A DNA stretch of 64,000 bases, taken from the NCBI GenBank assembly GCA_033239125.1, contig BSWB01000005.1:113274494-113338493 (forward strand), read 5' to 3'. Shown in pieces: positions 1 to 10,745 of this stretch (position 1 is the stretch's first letter; every line of letters starts with the position of its first letter). Under the pieces are notes generated by a model. It was given only the letters and a program-made list of their open reading frames with translations, did no database searches and was not told the origin of the DNA. A program made the translations under genes and the position numbers. The DNA is from Fagopyrum homotropicum (taxonomy: Eukaryota > Streptophyta > Magnoliopsida > Caryophyllales > Polygonaceae).

Positions 1-1285
1 AAGAGTGAAGAAGATCGAGTGAAGAAGCTAAGGACAACCGGAGGTGCATTCTCTGCACACCAGCCGTCCCTGCGCCCTTCTGGACCGCCCCTGTGCCACC
101 TTCTAGCCGCCCCTGCGGCCACCTACACTAGCTGGTGTTTTCACTTGGTTCTGCAGGTTTGTCTTGTTTCTAGGCTTGCCTATGGATGACATTGCCTCTT
201 CCTTTCCTAGTATGAGAGTGTAGTATCATGCTAGGGTTAGAGGAGAGTGCTTAGATGATGTATGATCATGTTATACCTTGTATGGCCTTTGAGGATTATT
301 AGGTTGTGAAGTTAGGTTGAGGATGATCCTGTGGATCCCTTGGGTCTAGGTGTGACCCCTTTGATTTATAGGAGATTTACATATCTCTATGCCTTGTTAT
401 TAGGCAGTGCCCCTCTCAATAGTGGAGGTTGATTGTGGTTGAGCTTTGTAGGAGGTTGAGGTAAGTCTGTAGAACTTACTTAGTTACCATCCTTATATTG
501 GGTGTCTACATGAGTGGTGTATGCGTTATATGTTTGCTATGATAGCATGAGATGTCGTTTATTACCGACCTATGTTTTATTGATTGCCCCGTATGCGTGG
601 CTGTGATAACCTTTCCCTTTCAACCCGCCGAGGAGTGTGGGAGGTTCTCTGGCGTCAAGCAGTCTGGTACACAGGAAGGGCATAATCCACTCCCATAGGG
701 TACACGGGTTGTGTGACCGACACTACTTCCAGATGGCTAGCAGGCCTAGAGGCAAGAATGTATCGGTCCTCGTGTCACATACTTTCATCTATCTATATTT
801 ATACGATTTGAGTGAATGACTATTATATAAGGATAATAAATGGGTAAATGTGTGATAGCATGCTGATGTGTTTATCTTTCATGATTGTGCTTGTGCATTA
901 CTCTTTATATGTATGGTTAGCTAATGGTTTCAAACCATGTTGTAGATGCCCTACAGGATAGGCGTGTTGCTGATTGTCCTGGCAGGGTGGCGGGCCGAGG
1001 ACCTCTCGTACATAGGATGGCTGTGGCTTTTGAGGTTGTTTATGTTTCCCTCCTGTGTGAGGATGATCTTTTGTATACTTCCTGAGTGAGGATGTTGTTT
1101 TATACTCGGCTATGATGATGTTCACCTTTTGGTTGTACAATTTATACAGTTTTATGCATTTGTTTTATATCTTTTGGTTCCATATTGTAAGGTCCAGTGA
1201 ATTTGTTGTCAGGCTAGGGTCAGGATCCAGTGTGAAATCCTAGCCCAATGTGACACTCCGAGTCTCGCGGATTCGGGGTCTTACA
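1..1285 (-). mobile_element. Truncated LTR, TGTAACACC family (Ty3/gypsy, probably Tekay/Del-like)
   Basis: The right end reads, on the minus strand, TGTAAGACCCCGAATCCGC. This is the same terminal block that starts the elements at 24623 and 35940 and ends the one at 29846. The next ~80 bases also match those copies (the 'cctcacaatggg...ttgacaacaa' block). The left end lies outside the window, so solo LTR and full element cannot be told apart. No coding domain is visible. Positions 106-120 hold a copy of the CCGCCCCTGCGG word that is typical of element A. Assignment to Tekay/Del rests only on terminal resemblance and is an inference. Confidence 0.7.
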
Positions 1286-2140
1286 ATAGATATTGTCATT
1301 ATGACGCTTGACTGCATGGAATATCGACCTCTTATCCGTAGTTTGATGAATTTTTCGGTAAATGCATAAAAATAAGTCTTGTATGCCTGAAATGTGAAAT
1401 AACTGGAAGTAGATACCGAAAACACAATACGATTTCATTTTGCGTTATAAGTATATATTCTTGCTAAAACTTGTGTAAAACAGCATGAATAGCAAGGTAG
1501 AAAACACGTGTGTTTCGATGCTATCAAAATACTTCATACTTATCTCCTACTCGTCATCGAGTAAGTAATATGAAAATCAATGTTGTATGGTACATGCATG
1601 AATCTAAAAAACTCGAAGTAAGAAGCCACGAAAAGGAAAGTGTCAGCTTCCGAGTGAACTCACAACTCGGAGAAAGAAGTTGGGAAAAATCGAGAGAAGA
1701 ATACATTCCACTCGAGCAAAGAAGAATGTGGTATTCACAAAGTTCAATGTCTCTCGAGTTAACATCGAGTGACACTCCACTCAAGCAAAGAAGACAAGAA
1801 TGCAGATTTGCCAACGTCTCTCGAGTTAGCCACTTCACTCGAGCTAAAAAGACAAGAAAAGTTGAGAGAAGAAGACAAGTCACACACAAGAAGAAGACGA
1901 CCACTAAGTTGGTTGAAGAACTAGAGGTTATAGAGGAAAAATCCAGTCTAAGTGTATTCCTCACTCAAGGGTGGCTCTTCCGAGTTTCTGCATCAACTCC
2001 TTCTCGGATATTCATCCTAACTAACTTTTCAACTTGACCCACTTGCTTTTTATGGGGGACCATGTCTTTTGAGTCTTATATAAGCACATTAGTTGAATGT
2101 TATTGTATCATCTCTTCATATACTCTTAGAAGTACTCTAT
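1286..2140 (+). repeat. Left half of an old LTR-like sequence split by the MULE
   Basis: No gene is recognised here. Between about 1640 and 1860 the sequence repeats CTCGAG-centred words (for example tctcgagttagc, ccactcgagcaaagaag). A TATA-like box, TATATAAG, lies at 2077-2084. The MULE inserted about 57 bp downstream of that box. The sequence resumes at 41317 and looks like the R/U5 part of a plant gypsy LTR. A 175-codon open frame at 1510-2037 is built largely from these repeats and matches no family I know. LTR identity is inferred from layout only. Confidence 0.4.
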
Positions 2141-2149
2141 TAGTTATTA
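2141..2149. repeat. MULE target-site duplication, left copy
   Basis: TAGTTATTA directly precedes the left TIR and is repeated exactly at 41308-41316 after the right TIR. Nine base pairs is the usual duplication length of Mutator-like transposons. Confidence 0.92.
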
Positions 2150-2641
2150 GGATTTCTCCTCTTGGTACCATCGAGGTTTCGAGTTTTCCTCTTAGTAACC
2201 ATTAAGTTTTAAAATTCCTCTTAGTACCCTCAAGGTTTGGATATTTTCCTCTTTTTACCCTTTCTTACATTTTCCGTCAAGTTTAGCACATCTGTTAAGT
2301 AAAATTTTGAGAAAAACGGTATATTAATTTATGTTCTCATTTTTAATGTAAAATAAAAAGAAAAGAAAAGAAAGAACGAAAGAACAGAGCTGAAGAGCTC
2401 TCTCGCACGACGACATAAGATAGAACTCTTCGTCACTACCGGCTTCGACTCCCATCGTCATCTCTGACTCCATCTCCCTTCGTCACCTCCGACTCCCATC
2501 GTCAACACCGACTCCGACTCCCATCGTCACCACCGCTTCTGTCTTCCTTGCCTTTTTCTGTCGTCACCTTTGGTAAGAGTATCTTCTTGATTTTAGGGTT
2601 TGTGTTCGACTTAATTTGATTTGTATAAAGAGTTGTGATGT
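2150..2641 (+). repeat. MULE left TIR, outer part
   Basis: Reads in parallel with the reverse complement of about 40900-41307. Shared blocks include 'cctcttggtaccatcgagg', 'gtaccctcaag.tttggata', 'atgttctcatttttaatgta' and 'gatagaactcttcgtcac'. A GTAAGAGT splice donor at 2573-2580 is present at the same place in the right TIR (40928-40935, minus strand). Element A interrupts the TIR at 2641. Confidence 0.92.
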
Positions 2642-3033
2642 TGATAGGTGATGGAATCACTATCTTTTAGGTTAGTTTTTAGAGTCTTTTTATTGTATTA
2701 GAGTCGGTTTGTACTACTAACTTCTTAATCCAGAAGAAGAAGTCTAAAAGAAGCTAAAAGAGAAGTTAGAAGCACTTGGGAGTTGAAGAGCATTCACGAA
2801 GACAAGCTTTTGTTGCCACACCACCCCCGCGGAGAAGTGTCACCGCCCCTGCGGGTGACACTGCACTCCGGAACGCAGCCTACGCCTTTGCCAGCGCTCG
2901 GAACAAAGACTGTCACCGCCCCTGCGCCACTCCTGGGCGCCCCTGCGGTGACTTACCTTGAAGAAGTGAAGCCGGCGCCCATGCGCCTCTGCCTGCAGAC
3001 CAACCTGCGGAGATGTGAAGCCGAAGAGCCAGT

Positions 3034-3053
3034 GTCACCGCCCCTGCGGTGAC
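3034..3053. repeat. Palindromic word of element A (5' LTR copy)
   Basis: GTCACCGC-CCCT-GCGGTGAC is a perfect 8-bp inverted repeat with a 4-base spacer. Close copies lie at 2839-2859, 5705-5724, 21063-21082, 21134-21153 and 23464-23483. A longer version lies at 21234-21258. Confidence 0.9.
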
Positions 3054-3372
3054 ATTGGGCCGCCCCTGCGGAGACATTGGGCTGCCCCTGCGGCTCGACA
3101 TCAGAAGCGACAGAAAGATGAGGAGTCAGACGTTTGAAGAACATTAAATATCTATCCCTGCGGAATTGTCAGGCCTCCCCTACGGCCATGAAGAACACCA
3201 AGCGTTTTGGCCTAAACCGCCCCTGCGGCCCTGAAGCCCGCCCCTGCGGCACTGAAGCCCCACCCCTGCGGTTTAGCGTCAGAGACTTTACTCCGGCTGT
3301 TTGCACCACCTTTATGGCATTAAAGGTGGTTGTTTAGGCCGGCCATTTACTCCCATTTAGTGCCAATTCTAA

Positions 3373-3380
3373 TATAAATA
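3373..3380 (+). promoter_or_regulatory. TATA box of element A 5' LTR
   Basis: TATAAATA in the middle of the LTR, downstream of the GC-rich word cluster. The 3' LTR has it at 23759-23766. The position fits the U3/R border of an LTR promoter. Confidence 0.6.
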
Positions 3381-4208
3381 GGTTCATGGCTAATTGCTAG
3401 AATCATCCACCATTTCCCCATATTATTCTCTCTTTTCCCTTACTTCCTTGTGTAATGAGCTTCTAATTTCCTTGCTACATTGGGTTGTTTTGAAGCTATA
3501 TTGCTGCTTTGGTTGTAAGTCCTTTTTAATATAAGTATTATTCGGTATATTTTTTGTATTCTTTGAGTTTTACTTATCAAATTGCATGTTTCTTACCACT
3601 TAGCTTGATCACCTTAGTGTTTAATTGCATGCAAAGAACTAGGATTAATAGATTCCGGGTTCGGATCTTTAATCTAGTAGAAAACCTGTAGGTAAAAGCT
3701 GGTTGTGATTACTTAAGGGAAAAGGAATAAAAATATAAAGAAAAGTCTAATAGTTTTATTCTTCTCTATATATCTCTTTGTCTTTGTTTGAAAGCTAACT
3801 TGTAACTTGTTCTTGTAGGTTTACGGAACATTAACTTGTTAAGTTGTGTTGATGCCGGTTGGCTCAACACATATATATGATCAAGACGAGAACATTGCTA
3901 AAATACTTATAAAAGGAACCAACCAAAGTAGCATTGCATGCTAAGATTCAACCTAGTGTAGTCCGTTTCTCATCAATCTATTCACATCTTAACTTGTTTC
4001 TTATGCTTTTGTCTTGCTATATTCCAATCCGAACCCCCCCCCCTACTTGGTTGCAACATCAATAATTGAATCTAATCGAAACATCAACTTAACTCTCTTG
4101 GGTTCGACCCTTACTTACGCTATACATAAACTTGTTAGTGTAACGTTAGGACTTATACTTTGACCTAAGCGAAAATACAACGACCTAGGTTTTAGCTTTC
4201 GTCAAATT

Positions 4209-4226
4209 TGGCGTCGTTGCCGGGGA
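4209..4226 (+). other. Primer binding site of element A (tRNA-Asp type, one mismatch)
   Basis: TGGCGTCGTTGCCGGGGA lies 4 bp after the LTR end. It differs by one C-to-T change from TGGCGCCGTTGCCGGGGA in elements B and D. That 18-mer is complementary to the 3' end of plant tRNA-Asp, the primer known for Athila/Calypso elements. Confidence 0.85.
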
Positions 4227-4283
4227 GTTTAGTTGTGTTTTTATTTTCTTTTTGATTATTGATTATTGGTTTGGGCCATTTTT

Positions 4284-5752
4284 ATGGTTCAAACCCGTGC
4301 TACTAAGTCCGAATTTATTCCTTTTGATCCAAAAATTGAGAGAACACACACCCGGCAACATTGACAACAACGACTCCGTGAAGAGATGGCTAATCGAACA
4401 CTTCGCCAACTCACGCAGCCGGACTTGACTCAACATCCTCTTGCGGTTACTATACCGACAATAGGGGAAGGTGTCAATTTTGAGATCAAGCCGGGGCTGA
4501 TCCACTTGCTCCCATCATTCCATGGGTTAAGTGGTGAAGACCCCATCAAGCATCTAGGAAAGTTTCATACCGTGTGTAAGAGTATGAGGCTGGCCAACAT
4601 TACCGAAGAGCAAATCAAGATGCGGGCGTTCGGTTTCACGCTCAAGTATGGGGCGGATGATTGGTACTACCATCTTCCGTCCGGAAGCATCGACATGTGG
4701 GAGAATCTCCATAAGGCATTTTTGGAGAAATACTTTCCAACCAAGAAGGCCAATAGCTTGAAGAAAGCTATAAGTAACATCGAGCAAGAGGCGGACGAAA
4801 CTCTCTATGAGTATTTCGAACGTTTTTCACGCCTCCGCTCCAGTTGTCCTTTCCATGGCTATTATACCCAAGACCTAGTCTTGTACTTGTACAATGGCTT
4901 GCTTGATAATGAGAGGAGGATCATCGATGCTGCTTGTGAAGGTAATATTCTAAACACCACTCCTGACCTTGCTTTAGAGAAAATGCAGGAACTAGTTGAA
5001 GGAACTCGGAATTTCGGAAGGACCTCTTCCAAAAGAGTAGTTCATGCCATTAATCCTGGGAAGAATGAGATCTCTACTGAAATCGCCGAGCTGAAGGAGA
5101 TGGTGAAAAGATTGACCTTGATGGGAACTCCTTAACAACTTAAGGCATGTAGAGTTTGTGTCGACCCGTACCATCCAACGGACATGTGCCCCCAAGTACA
5201 AGATGACAATGCTGAGGTTAACGCATCGGGCTATGTGCAACAACATCAGCAAAGGCCAAGGAACGATCCATATGCGCAAAATTACATGCCAAATTGGCGT
5301 GATCAACAAAATTTTCGATGGAGGGATTAACAAAACCAACAGCAGCAGCCCTGCCAAGGTAAGTCTCAATCCATTGAGGATATACTGCAGGTTTTGACTA
5401 AGCATTTTGCTACTCATGTCCAAACTATAGAATCCATCATCAAGAACTTTGAGAAACAGGTTGGGCAAATGGAGGAAGCCATTACATGGATCGAAGCTAG
5501 ATCTTCTAGAAATTTGCCTTCCCAAACGGTGGTCAACCCCAAAGAGAATGTTAGTGCTCTAACATTGAGGAGTGGGAAGCAAATCCAACAGAAATCAGCA
5601 ACAAAAGTGAAGAACAAACCCTCTGACGAGTCTGCCGCCCCCACAGCCGCACCTGCGGCTGCAACTGCGCCAGCCTCTGAGCAGACGCCGCCCCTGCGGT
5701 TGGATGTCACCGCCCCTACGGTGACAACCCCAAAGAGAATGTTAGTGCTGGT
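4284..5752 (+). pseudogene. gag of element A, broken and truncated
   Basis: The start ATG at 4284 opens a frame beginning MVQTRATKSEFIPFDP, like the gag starts of elements B and D. A TGA at 4362-4364, a TAA at 5133-5135 and a TAA near 5327 interrupt one otherwise continuous frame. The capsid-like retrotransposon gag domain lies at about 4570-4960 (DDWYYHLP, FLEKYFP, ERFSRLRSSCPFHG). A zinc knuckle CRVC-x4-H-x4-C follows at about 5147-5190. The 3' end carries a copy of the element A palindrome at 5705-5724. At about 5749 the gene stops abruptly at the junction with element B. Each stop is one C-to-T step from CGA or CAA. No functional product is expected. Confidence 0.85.
5534..5749 (+). repeat. 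25-bp direct repeat at the element A / element B junction
   Basis: The 25 bases at 5534-5558 (beginning caaccccaaagagaatg) are repeated exactly at 5725-5749, ending at the junction with element B. The junction shares the microhomology TGCTG with the matching B sequence at about 15239-15243. This fits templated filler DNA from break repair. Confidence 0.75.
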
Positions 5753-6260
5753 CTCCTAGGCTTCGATTATTGTGCATCTCTGTCCATGCATCCCAAAAAG
5801 TAAAAGTAAAATAAGCAAAGCTTATTGGTGGAAGATGTTGTGATTCAAAGCAAGTGAAGTAAGATCCTTTTCCCAAATTCTAGCACCACGTTCTCTATAT
5901 ACATCCCACCCTCACACGTTTCTTGACCTCTTTTGGAAGCCCTTGAGAGCTCGAGCTTGTTGATTGACTTGGTGGTTTAAACTGGATTATACATGATTGA
6001 TTTCGATAATCATGATTTATTATGCATTCTATGATTTTATGCAAAGATGAACAACTTTCTTATATTTATAAAATATTTTTATCATGTTTTAATTTTATTT
6101 ACCATGAAGCATTCTCTTAGAGTGATATATGAGTGAAGCACATCACCAAAAATGTTTTGAAATGCTTTTCATTGATCTTTCTGACTTATAATCCATTCTA
6201 TCTTGTACTTAAGATTTGGAACTTGCTTGGGGACAAGCAAGGGACATGTATGGGGTATTT
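5753..6260 (+). repeat. Duplicated pre-LTR fragment of element B
   Basis: Near-identical to 15247-15753, including 'tctcctaggcttcg', 'ccatgcatcccaaaaagt' and the hairpin at 6222-6241. It ends in the purine-rich run just before LTR position 1. Confidence 0.9.
6222..6241 (+). other. Pre-LTR hairpin of element B (left copy)
   Basis: CTTGCTTG-GGGA-CAAGCAAG is a perfect 8-bp stem with a GGGA loop, which fits the GNRA tetraloop pattern. It is followed by the purine-rich tract and the LTR start at 6261. The equivalent in element D (62901-62920) has TTTGCTCG/CGAGCAAA, with compensating changes on both arms. Confidence 0.8.
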
Positions 6261-6589
6261 TGATAGCATGTATTATAGTCTATATTTTGGGACTTGTTTA
6301 GACATTTTATCTTCATATATCTGCATGTATGGATGTATATTATGTGATTATATTATTGTTTCATCTATCTTTACGGGAATCGAGGTCTACACCAAGTTTC
6401 GTTGTAATCGTAGGTAAAATGGCACGTTTTGGACTAAAATGGAGCTAAGGAGCTAAAGAGTCATTGGAGCTACATTCCTGAGCTTAAAGAAGAACTCAGG
6501 AAGCATGGAATTAATGAAGAAGATTTACTTTTGACCAGATTTGAGAGATTTCACATTCCGTTGAGATTCACCTCGGTCAGCTACAGTGT

Positions 6590-6605
6590 CACCTCGACCG
6601 AGGTG
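6590..6605. repeat. Palindromic word of element B
   Basis: CACCTCG-AC-CGAGGTG, a perfect inverted repeat, repeated at 16075-16090 in the right LTR. Variants occur near 9716-9760 (gag 3' end), 10715-10810 (protease-integrase linker), 12435-12541 and 12946-12960 (before ORF3), and 14636-14703 (after ORF3). Confidence 0.88.
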
Positions 6606-6824
6606 ATCTTAAGGAGCGTCCCGACCGAGGCGAACACCTTGTCGCCGGCGAGATCATATTTTTGGCTGAGATCTTTTATTTTTGGGAAGAAGATATCTTA
6701 TATTTTTAGGATGGATTTTTGAAAGGAGGATCTTATTTTAGGGAGATCTGTTTTAGAGATATGGATATATTTTTATAGGAAATTATCTTTTTAAGATATT
6801 ATTATCTTTGGAAGATAATTCTCC

Positions 6825-6833
6825 TATATAAAG
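6825..6833 (+). promoter_or_regulatory. TATA box of element B left LTR
   Basis: TATATAAAG preceded by pyrimidine-rich sequence. The matching box in the right LTR is at 16310-16318. Confidence 0.65.
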
Positions 6834-8019
6834 GGTTGGATTTTCCACAATTCAACGATCTTTTGGATCAGCCATATTCTACACACAGTAGGTTAGGAGA
6901 TTTTCTGGAAGCTTGAAGGAAGGATTGAAGGAAGGATTCATAGTTTGGAAACAGTTTTTGAGAGAGTTTGTAAGACTTTCTTAGATTCCCTTTTGGTTTG
7001 TTGTCTTGTTCAACTTGTGATTTGAGGAACGTTGATTTGTTGTTTATTCGATTAAGTTATTGGGGCCTTTTTCTTAAGGTTTACTTGTTCGAATATTCAT
7101 TCCTTCACCATATATTTGATTATTGTTTTCATGATGATGAGTGGCTAAATTTCTTGTGCGATTCTAGGGTGATTGGCTGAAAGTTGTGGGAAAGACGATG
7201 ATGGAATGATCTTAATCCCAGCAGGACCCTGAAAGCTCGAGCCTTTAACCTTAACGCTAGAGTACCTCGCTCAGTCGATGAACATCTCGGCCGGGGTGGA
7301 ACTTGACTGAACGAGGTGACCTTTTCTGATCCGAAACTGAGAGTTAAGTGTTCTAGATTGCCAAATCCTATCCTTAATACACCTATCCTGGTTCAATACA
7401 AGCCTAGGATGAGACTTACCCGGCGATTCCTTTGTTTGTTTACCCATGATCATAAGTGTAGGTAATATAGGTTTATCCTTTATTAGGGTTTGAGTGTGCC
7501 TTCATTCCATCTTTGTGAGTTAGCTTGAGACTTACCCGGTAAAGGTTGATTCTATTCCCTTAGGTGGTGTGTTGGTTTGAGATTATAGTTCCTTTCCTTA
7601 GTACCTTGAGACTTACCCGGTAGTAGGAGCTTTGGTTTGGGATAGTGAGTAGTGAGACTTACCCGGTAATCTATTCCCACCTTAGAAACACCTTCCCTTT
7701 GCAAAACCTCAGCTTTGTCCGCATTATCCTTTAAGATCTTGAGTCGGAACCACAACTAGATGCTTTAATCCCTAGAATCCGCATTTCCCCTTCATTGACC
7801 TTATTATCATCTTTGATTGCTTTAATTTCTTTTGTGGTTATTAGTTACTTGACAACCTATTCTTGCTTAGTTTCACCTAAGTCCTTGAGATCGACCCCTG
7901 AAATTCTTGCTTTTTATTACAATTGATCCGTACACTGCGGGTTCGCATCCTTGTTTAAAGCATACTTCTTGGGATATAAAGTTAAAGCTTGCACACACCA
8001 TTTGGAGCGAACAAGTTTT

Positions 8020-8037
8020 TGGCGCCGTTGCCGGGGA
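8020..8037 (+). other. Primer binding site of element B (tRNA-Asp)
   Basis: TGGCGCCGTTGCCGGGGA begins 6 bp after the LTR end and is complementary to the 3' end of tRNA-Asp. It is identical in element D. Confidence 0.92.
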
Positions 8038-8141
8038 CTTGGTCTTGACCGAGCCGGTTGCGGTTGTCTTTCGGGGCAATTGCCCTTGTTGTGACTAACC
8101 ACTCTACTTGAGTGTTTTCGCAGGATCTTTTTCTTAGGTTT

Positions 8142-9875
8142 ATGCGAAGAACCCGTGCTGGGAAGGAAATCATTCCTTACGATTCCGAACCAGAAAAGAC
8201 ATACAAACGACGATTGAAAGAAGCTAAGATGGCCAATCAAGACAATCGCGGTCTTGAGGGCGAATTGAAGGAGGCGCTGGAACAGCTGCGCCTTAATAAG
8301 GAAGAACTACAACGAGAACGAGAGTAGACTCGAAGCAGATATGGCTGATCTAAGAGCCCGGATTCTGCATCGACCGATCCCAGATCATCGACCGAGGCAG
8401 GACCCAGTCCCAGTTGCCGTGGCCGAGATACATCCACCTCGGATGCCTGTCCGAGATGTTCTTTTTACTGGAATTCCACAAACCCTAGGGCAGTGGATGG
8501 ACCCTAATCAGCAAGTGAGGCGTCCAGGAGTCAACCTAAGAGATCCAGCTGAGCATGACTACGAACTTCGACCGCAAGTTCTATCCATGATCCGCCAATG
8601 CCAGTTTGGAGGTTTAGAGAGGGAGTCTCCGCATCAGCATTTGCAAAACTACGAGATTCTGATGGAGACCTTGAGACCTTCAAGGCTGGAAAACAACAAC
8701 TACAAGCTAAGGCCTTTCTACTTTTCTTTAAAGGACAGGGCGCTTACTTGGTATCAATCTCTTCCACCCGGAAATATCAAGACTTGGGAAGAGATGACGG
8801 CAGAGTTTCTAACAAAATTCTTCCCCCCCTCCAAGACCGCTAAAATGAGAGGGAAGATTAATGCATTCATCATGAAGGACAAGGAGAGTTTGTCCAAATC
8901 ATGGGAGAGATTCAAAGATGTTCTATTGGATTGCCCACATCATGGGATTCCAAAGATAGAGTTGCTGGAGATATACTTCAAGGGATTGGATGGAGCTACT
9001 CAATTCAATCTTCAACTACTTTCCGCCGGCACATTCATGGATATTCCGATAGACGAAGCTTGGGGTTTCATTGAAAATCAAGCTTTGCATATGGAGAAGT
9101 ACTCCCACTAAGGAGCCGAAAATGGAGTTAAGATAGTTAATTTCCAGGACGCTCCATCAAATGACAATCAACCCATCTCCCTTAAGAACGATGTGAAGCA
9201 ATTGAAGGACCTTTTGGTGGCTCACACGAAGAAGGAAGATGAAGGATATCAAGGGAGAAATAACAACCAAGGGCCCAGGAACAACAATTACAACAAAAAT
9301 AGAGGCTCCAAAACAACAACAATTGGAGATCTAATCAAAAAAATCCGGGTAACCCTAATTCTAATTCTAATTCTAATAATTCTTTTAATCCCTCTTCTTC
9401 TTCTACTCCATTGAAGAGCCAGGAGCCTGGATCAAGTTCGTCCTAGCCAGAGAAGAAAGATGCAGTGCTAGAGGCCATCTTGATCAAGCTCAATGCTATG
9501 GAGACGACTATGTCTTTATTTTCAAAGGCAGAAAAAGCCTTAGAGCAACAATTCTTAAATAAGGCGAATGAAGCGCCAAGAGATCCAGGGAAGCTCCCAG
9601 CAAGGACAGAGAGCAACCCCAAGGGACAGATTATGGCAATAACGACGAGAAGTGGACTAAAAACTGCAGATCCAGTACCTCGATCGGTGCTAGTGCAGAC
9701 GAAGGACACCTCGGTCCAAGTACAGACGAGGAACACTTCGGTCGAGGTGCCACCTGAGGTGGAGTCCCAGAAAGCGAAGGACAAATCTGAAGTTTATGTC
9801 CCACTCCTGCTTATAAACACCACTTCCATTCCCTCAGTCAAGGGCCAGAGCACATCTAGACAAGTATTTTGGTAA
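8142..9875 (+). pseudogene. gag of element B, broken
   Basis: The ATG at 8142 starts MRRTRAGKEIIPYDSEPEKT, parallel to element D gag. A TAG at about 8325 and a frameshift before 8341 interrupt it. The second open stretch, 8341-9111, holds the gag domain (ALTWYQSLPPGN, FLTKFFPPSKT, SWERFKDVLLDCPHHGIPK) and ends in TAA. A further shifted Asn/Gln-rich stretch (9193-9414) and 9465-9875 complete the C-terminus. That last stretch includes the conserved RDPGKLPARTESNPKGQ...ITTRSG block before protease. Words of the B type lie in 9680-9760. No continuous product is possible. Confidence 0.87.
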
Positions 9876-9885
9876 GTTCCTTGAC

Positions 9886-10629
9886 TTGATGAATAAACTA
9901 CACATTAACATCCCTTTCCTTGATGCTATTCTAGGGATGCCCGCCTACGGGAAGTTCTTGAAAGAGATTCTATCGAGGAAGAGAAAACTAGAAGACTTTG
10001 GAGAAGTAAGGATGACATCTAAATCCTCAGAGCTCATTCAAATCATGAAGGAGAAGATGCCACCCAAGTTGAGAGATCCCGGCTCTTTTTGCATTCCCAT
10101 TCAAGTTGGGGATGTAACTTGTGAGGCGTTGTGTGATCTAGGAGCCAGCGTGAGTATCATCCCGCTGGAGCTATGTGTGAAGATCGGACTTGGAGAGCCC
10201 AAGCCGGTGAAGATAAGGTTGTACATGACGGATCACTCCATTACCCATCCCATGGGCATATTAGAAGATGTTCCCGTCAAGCTAGGTAACTTCTATTTAC
10301 CTATAGACTTTGTTGTACTTGACATACCCGCAGATTATCCCGTTCCTATCATTCTCGGGAGACCATTTCTAGCAACTTCGGGTTGCAATGTGGATTGTAA
10401 GAACGCTAAGTTGAAATTCAACATTGACGGTGATCAAGTGGAGTTTGCATTGCTTGCTGCAATGAAAGGGGAGCCGCTGGAGGATGACATATTCAACATC
10501 TATGATGAAGAAGAATCAAGAGAATTGGTGAGCTCTATCCTTATTAATGACCCTCTTGAAAGAGTTCTTAGTTTTAGCTTAATGGAGGAAGGTATAGATG
10601 CCTCTTGTGATGCAGATTACGGAGCTTAA
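9886..10629 (+). pseudogene. Protease region of element B
   Basis: An open stretch of 247 codons, part of a former gag-pol frame. The retropepsin active-site block is CEALCDLGASVSIIPL, with DLGA in place of the more usual DTGA/DSGA. The flap and second half contain GILEDVPVKLGNFYLPIDFVVLD and PIILGRPFLATSG. The upstream half carries the Athila-typical HINIPFLDAILGMPAYGKFLKE block. The frame breaks near 10620, and reverse transcriptase should follow but does not. Residues look intact, but the fragment cannot be expressed as a normal polyprotein. Confidence 0.88.
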
Positions 10630-10745
10630 AGGCACTAGAAGTAGATCTAGGAGCTAAGATTGAGAAACTGATCCAGGAGAAGAGAAATTCAAGTTTCGGT
10701 CCTAGTTCCAGTACCTCGAGCAAGACACTTTCTGGACCAAGCGAG

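Larger units (their letters stand above)
2642..4204 (+). repeat. 5' LTR of element A
   Basis: Starts TGATAGG next to TSD GATGT and ends ...TTCGTCA just before the primer site. From about 3025 onward it matches the 3' LTR (23452 onward). The first ~385 bp are not found before the 3' LTR, so the 3' copy has lost its start. It contains many CGCCCCTGCGG words. It has two additional word-bearing segments compared with the 3' LTR (around 3062-3085 and 3240-3265). Confidence 0.85.
6261..8013 (+). repeat. Left LTR of element B
   Basis: Starts TGATAGCATG, ends ...GCGAACA and is directly followed by the primer site. Same length (1753 bp) as the right LTR, with scattered substitutions and two compensating small indels near 6447 and 6917. 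Contains the word CACCTCGACCGAGGTG and four repeats of 'gagacttacccggtaa' at about 7410-7675. Confidence 0.92.

Noticed and set aside
1510..2037. 175-codon frame
   Set aside because: It is built from CTCGAG-type repeats in an LTR-like sequence and has a competing frame on the other strand.
2839..3265. Regularly recurring GC-rich palindromes, CRISPR-like at first sight
   Set aside because: Spacing is irregular, the copies spread through a retroelement, and the context is a plant nuclear genome.
8020..8037. tRNA-Asp-like sequence (also at 4209 and 55402)
   Set aside because: Only the 18 bases complementary to the tRNA 3' end are present, directly after an LTR. It is a primer site, not a tRNA gene.
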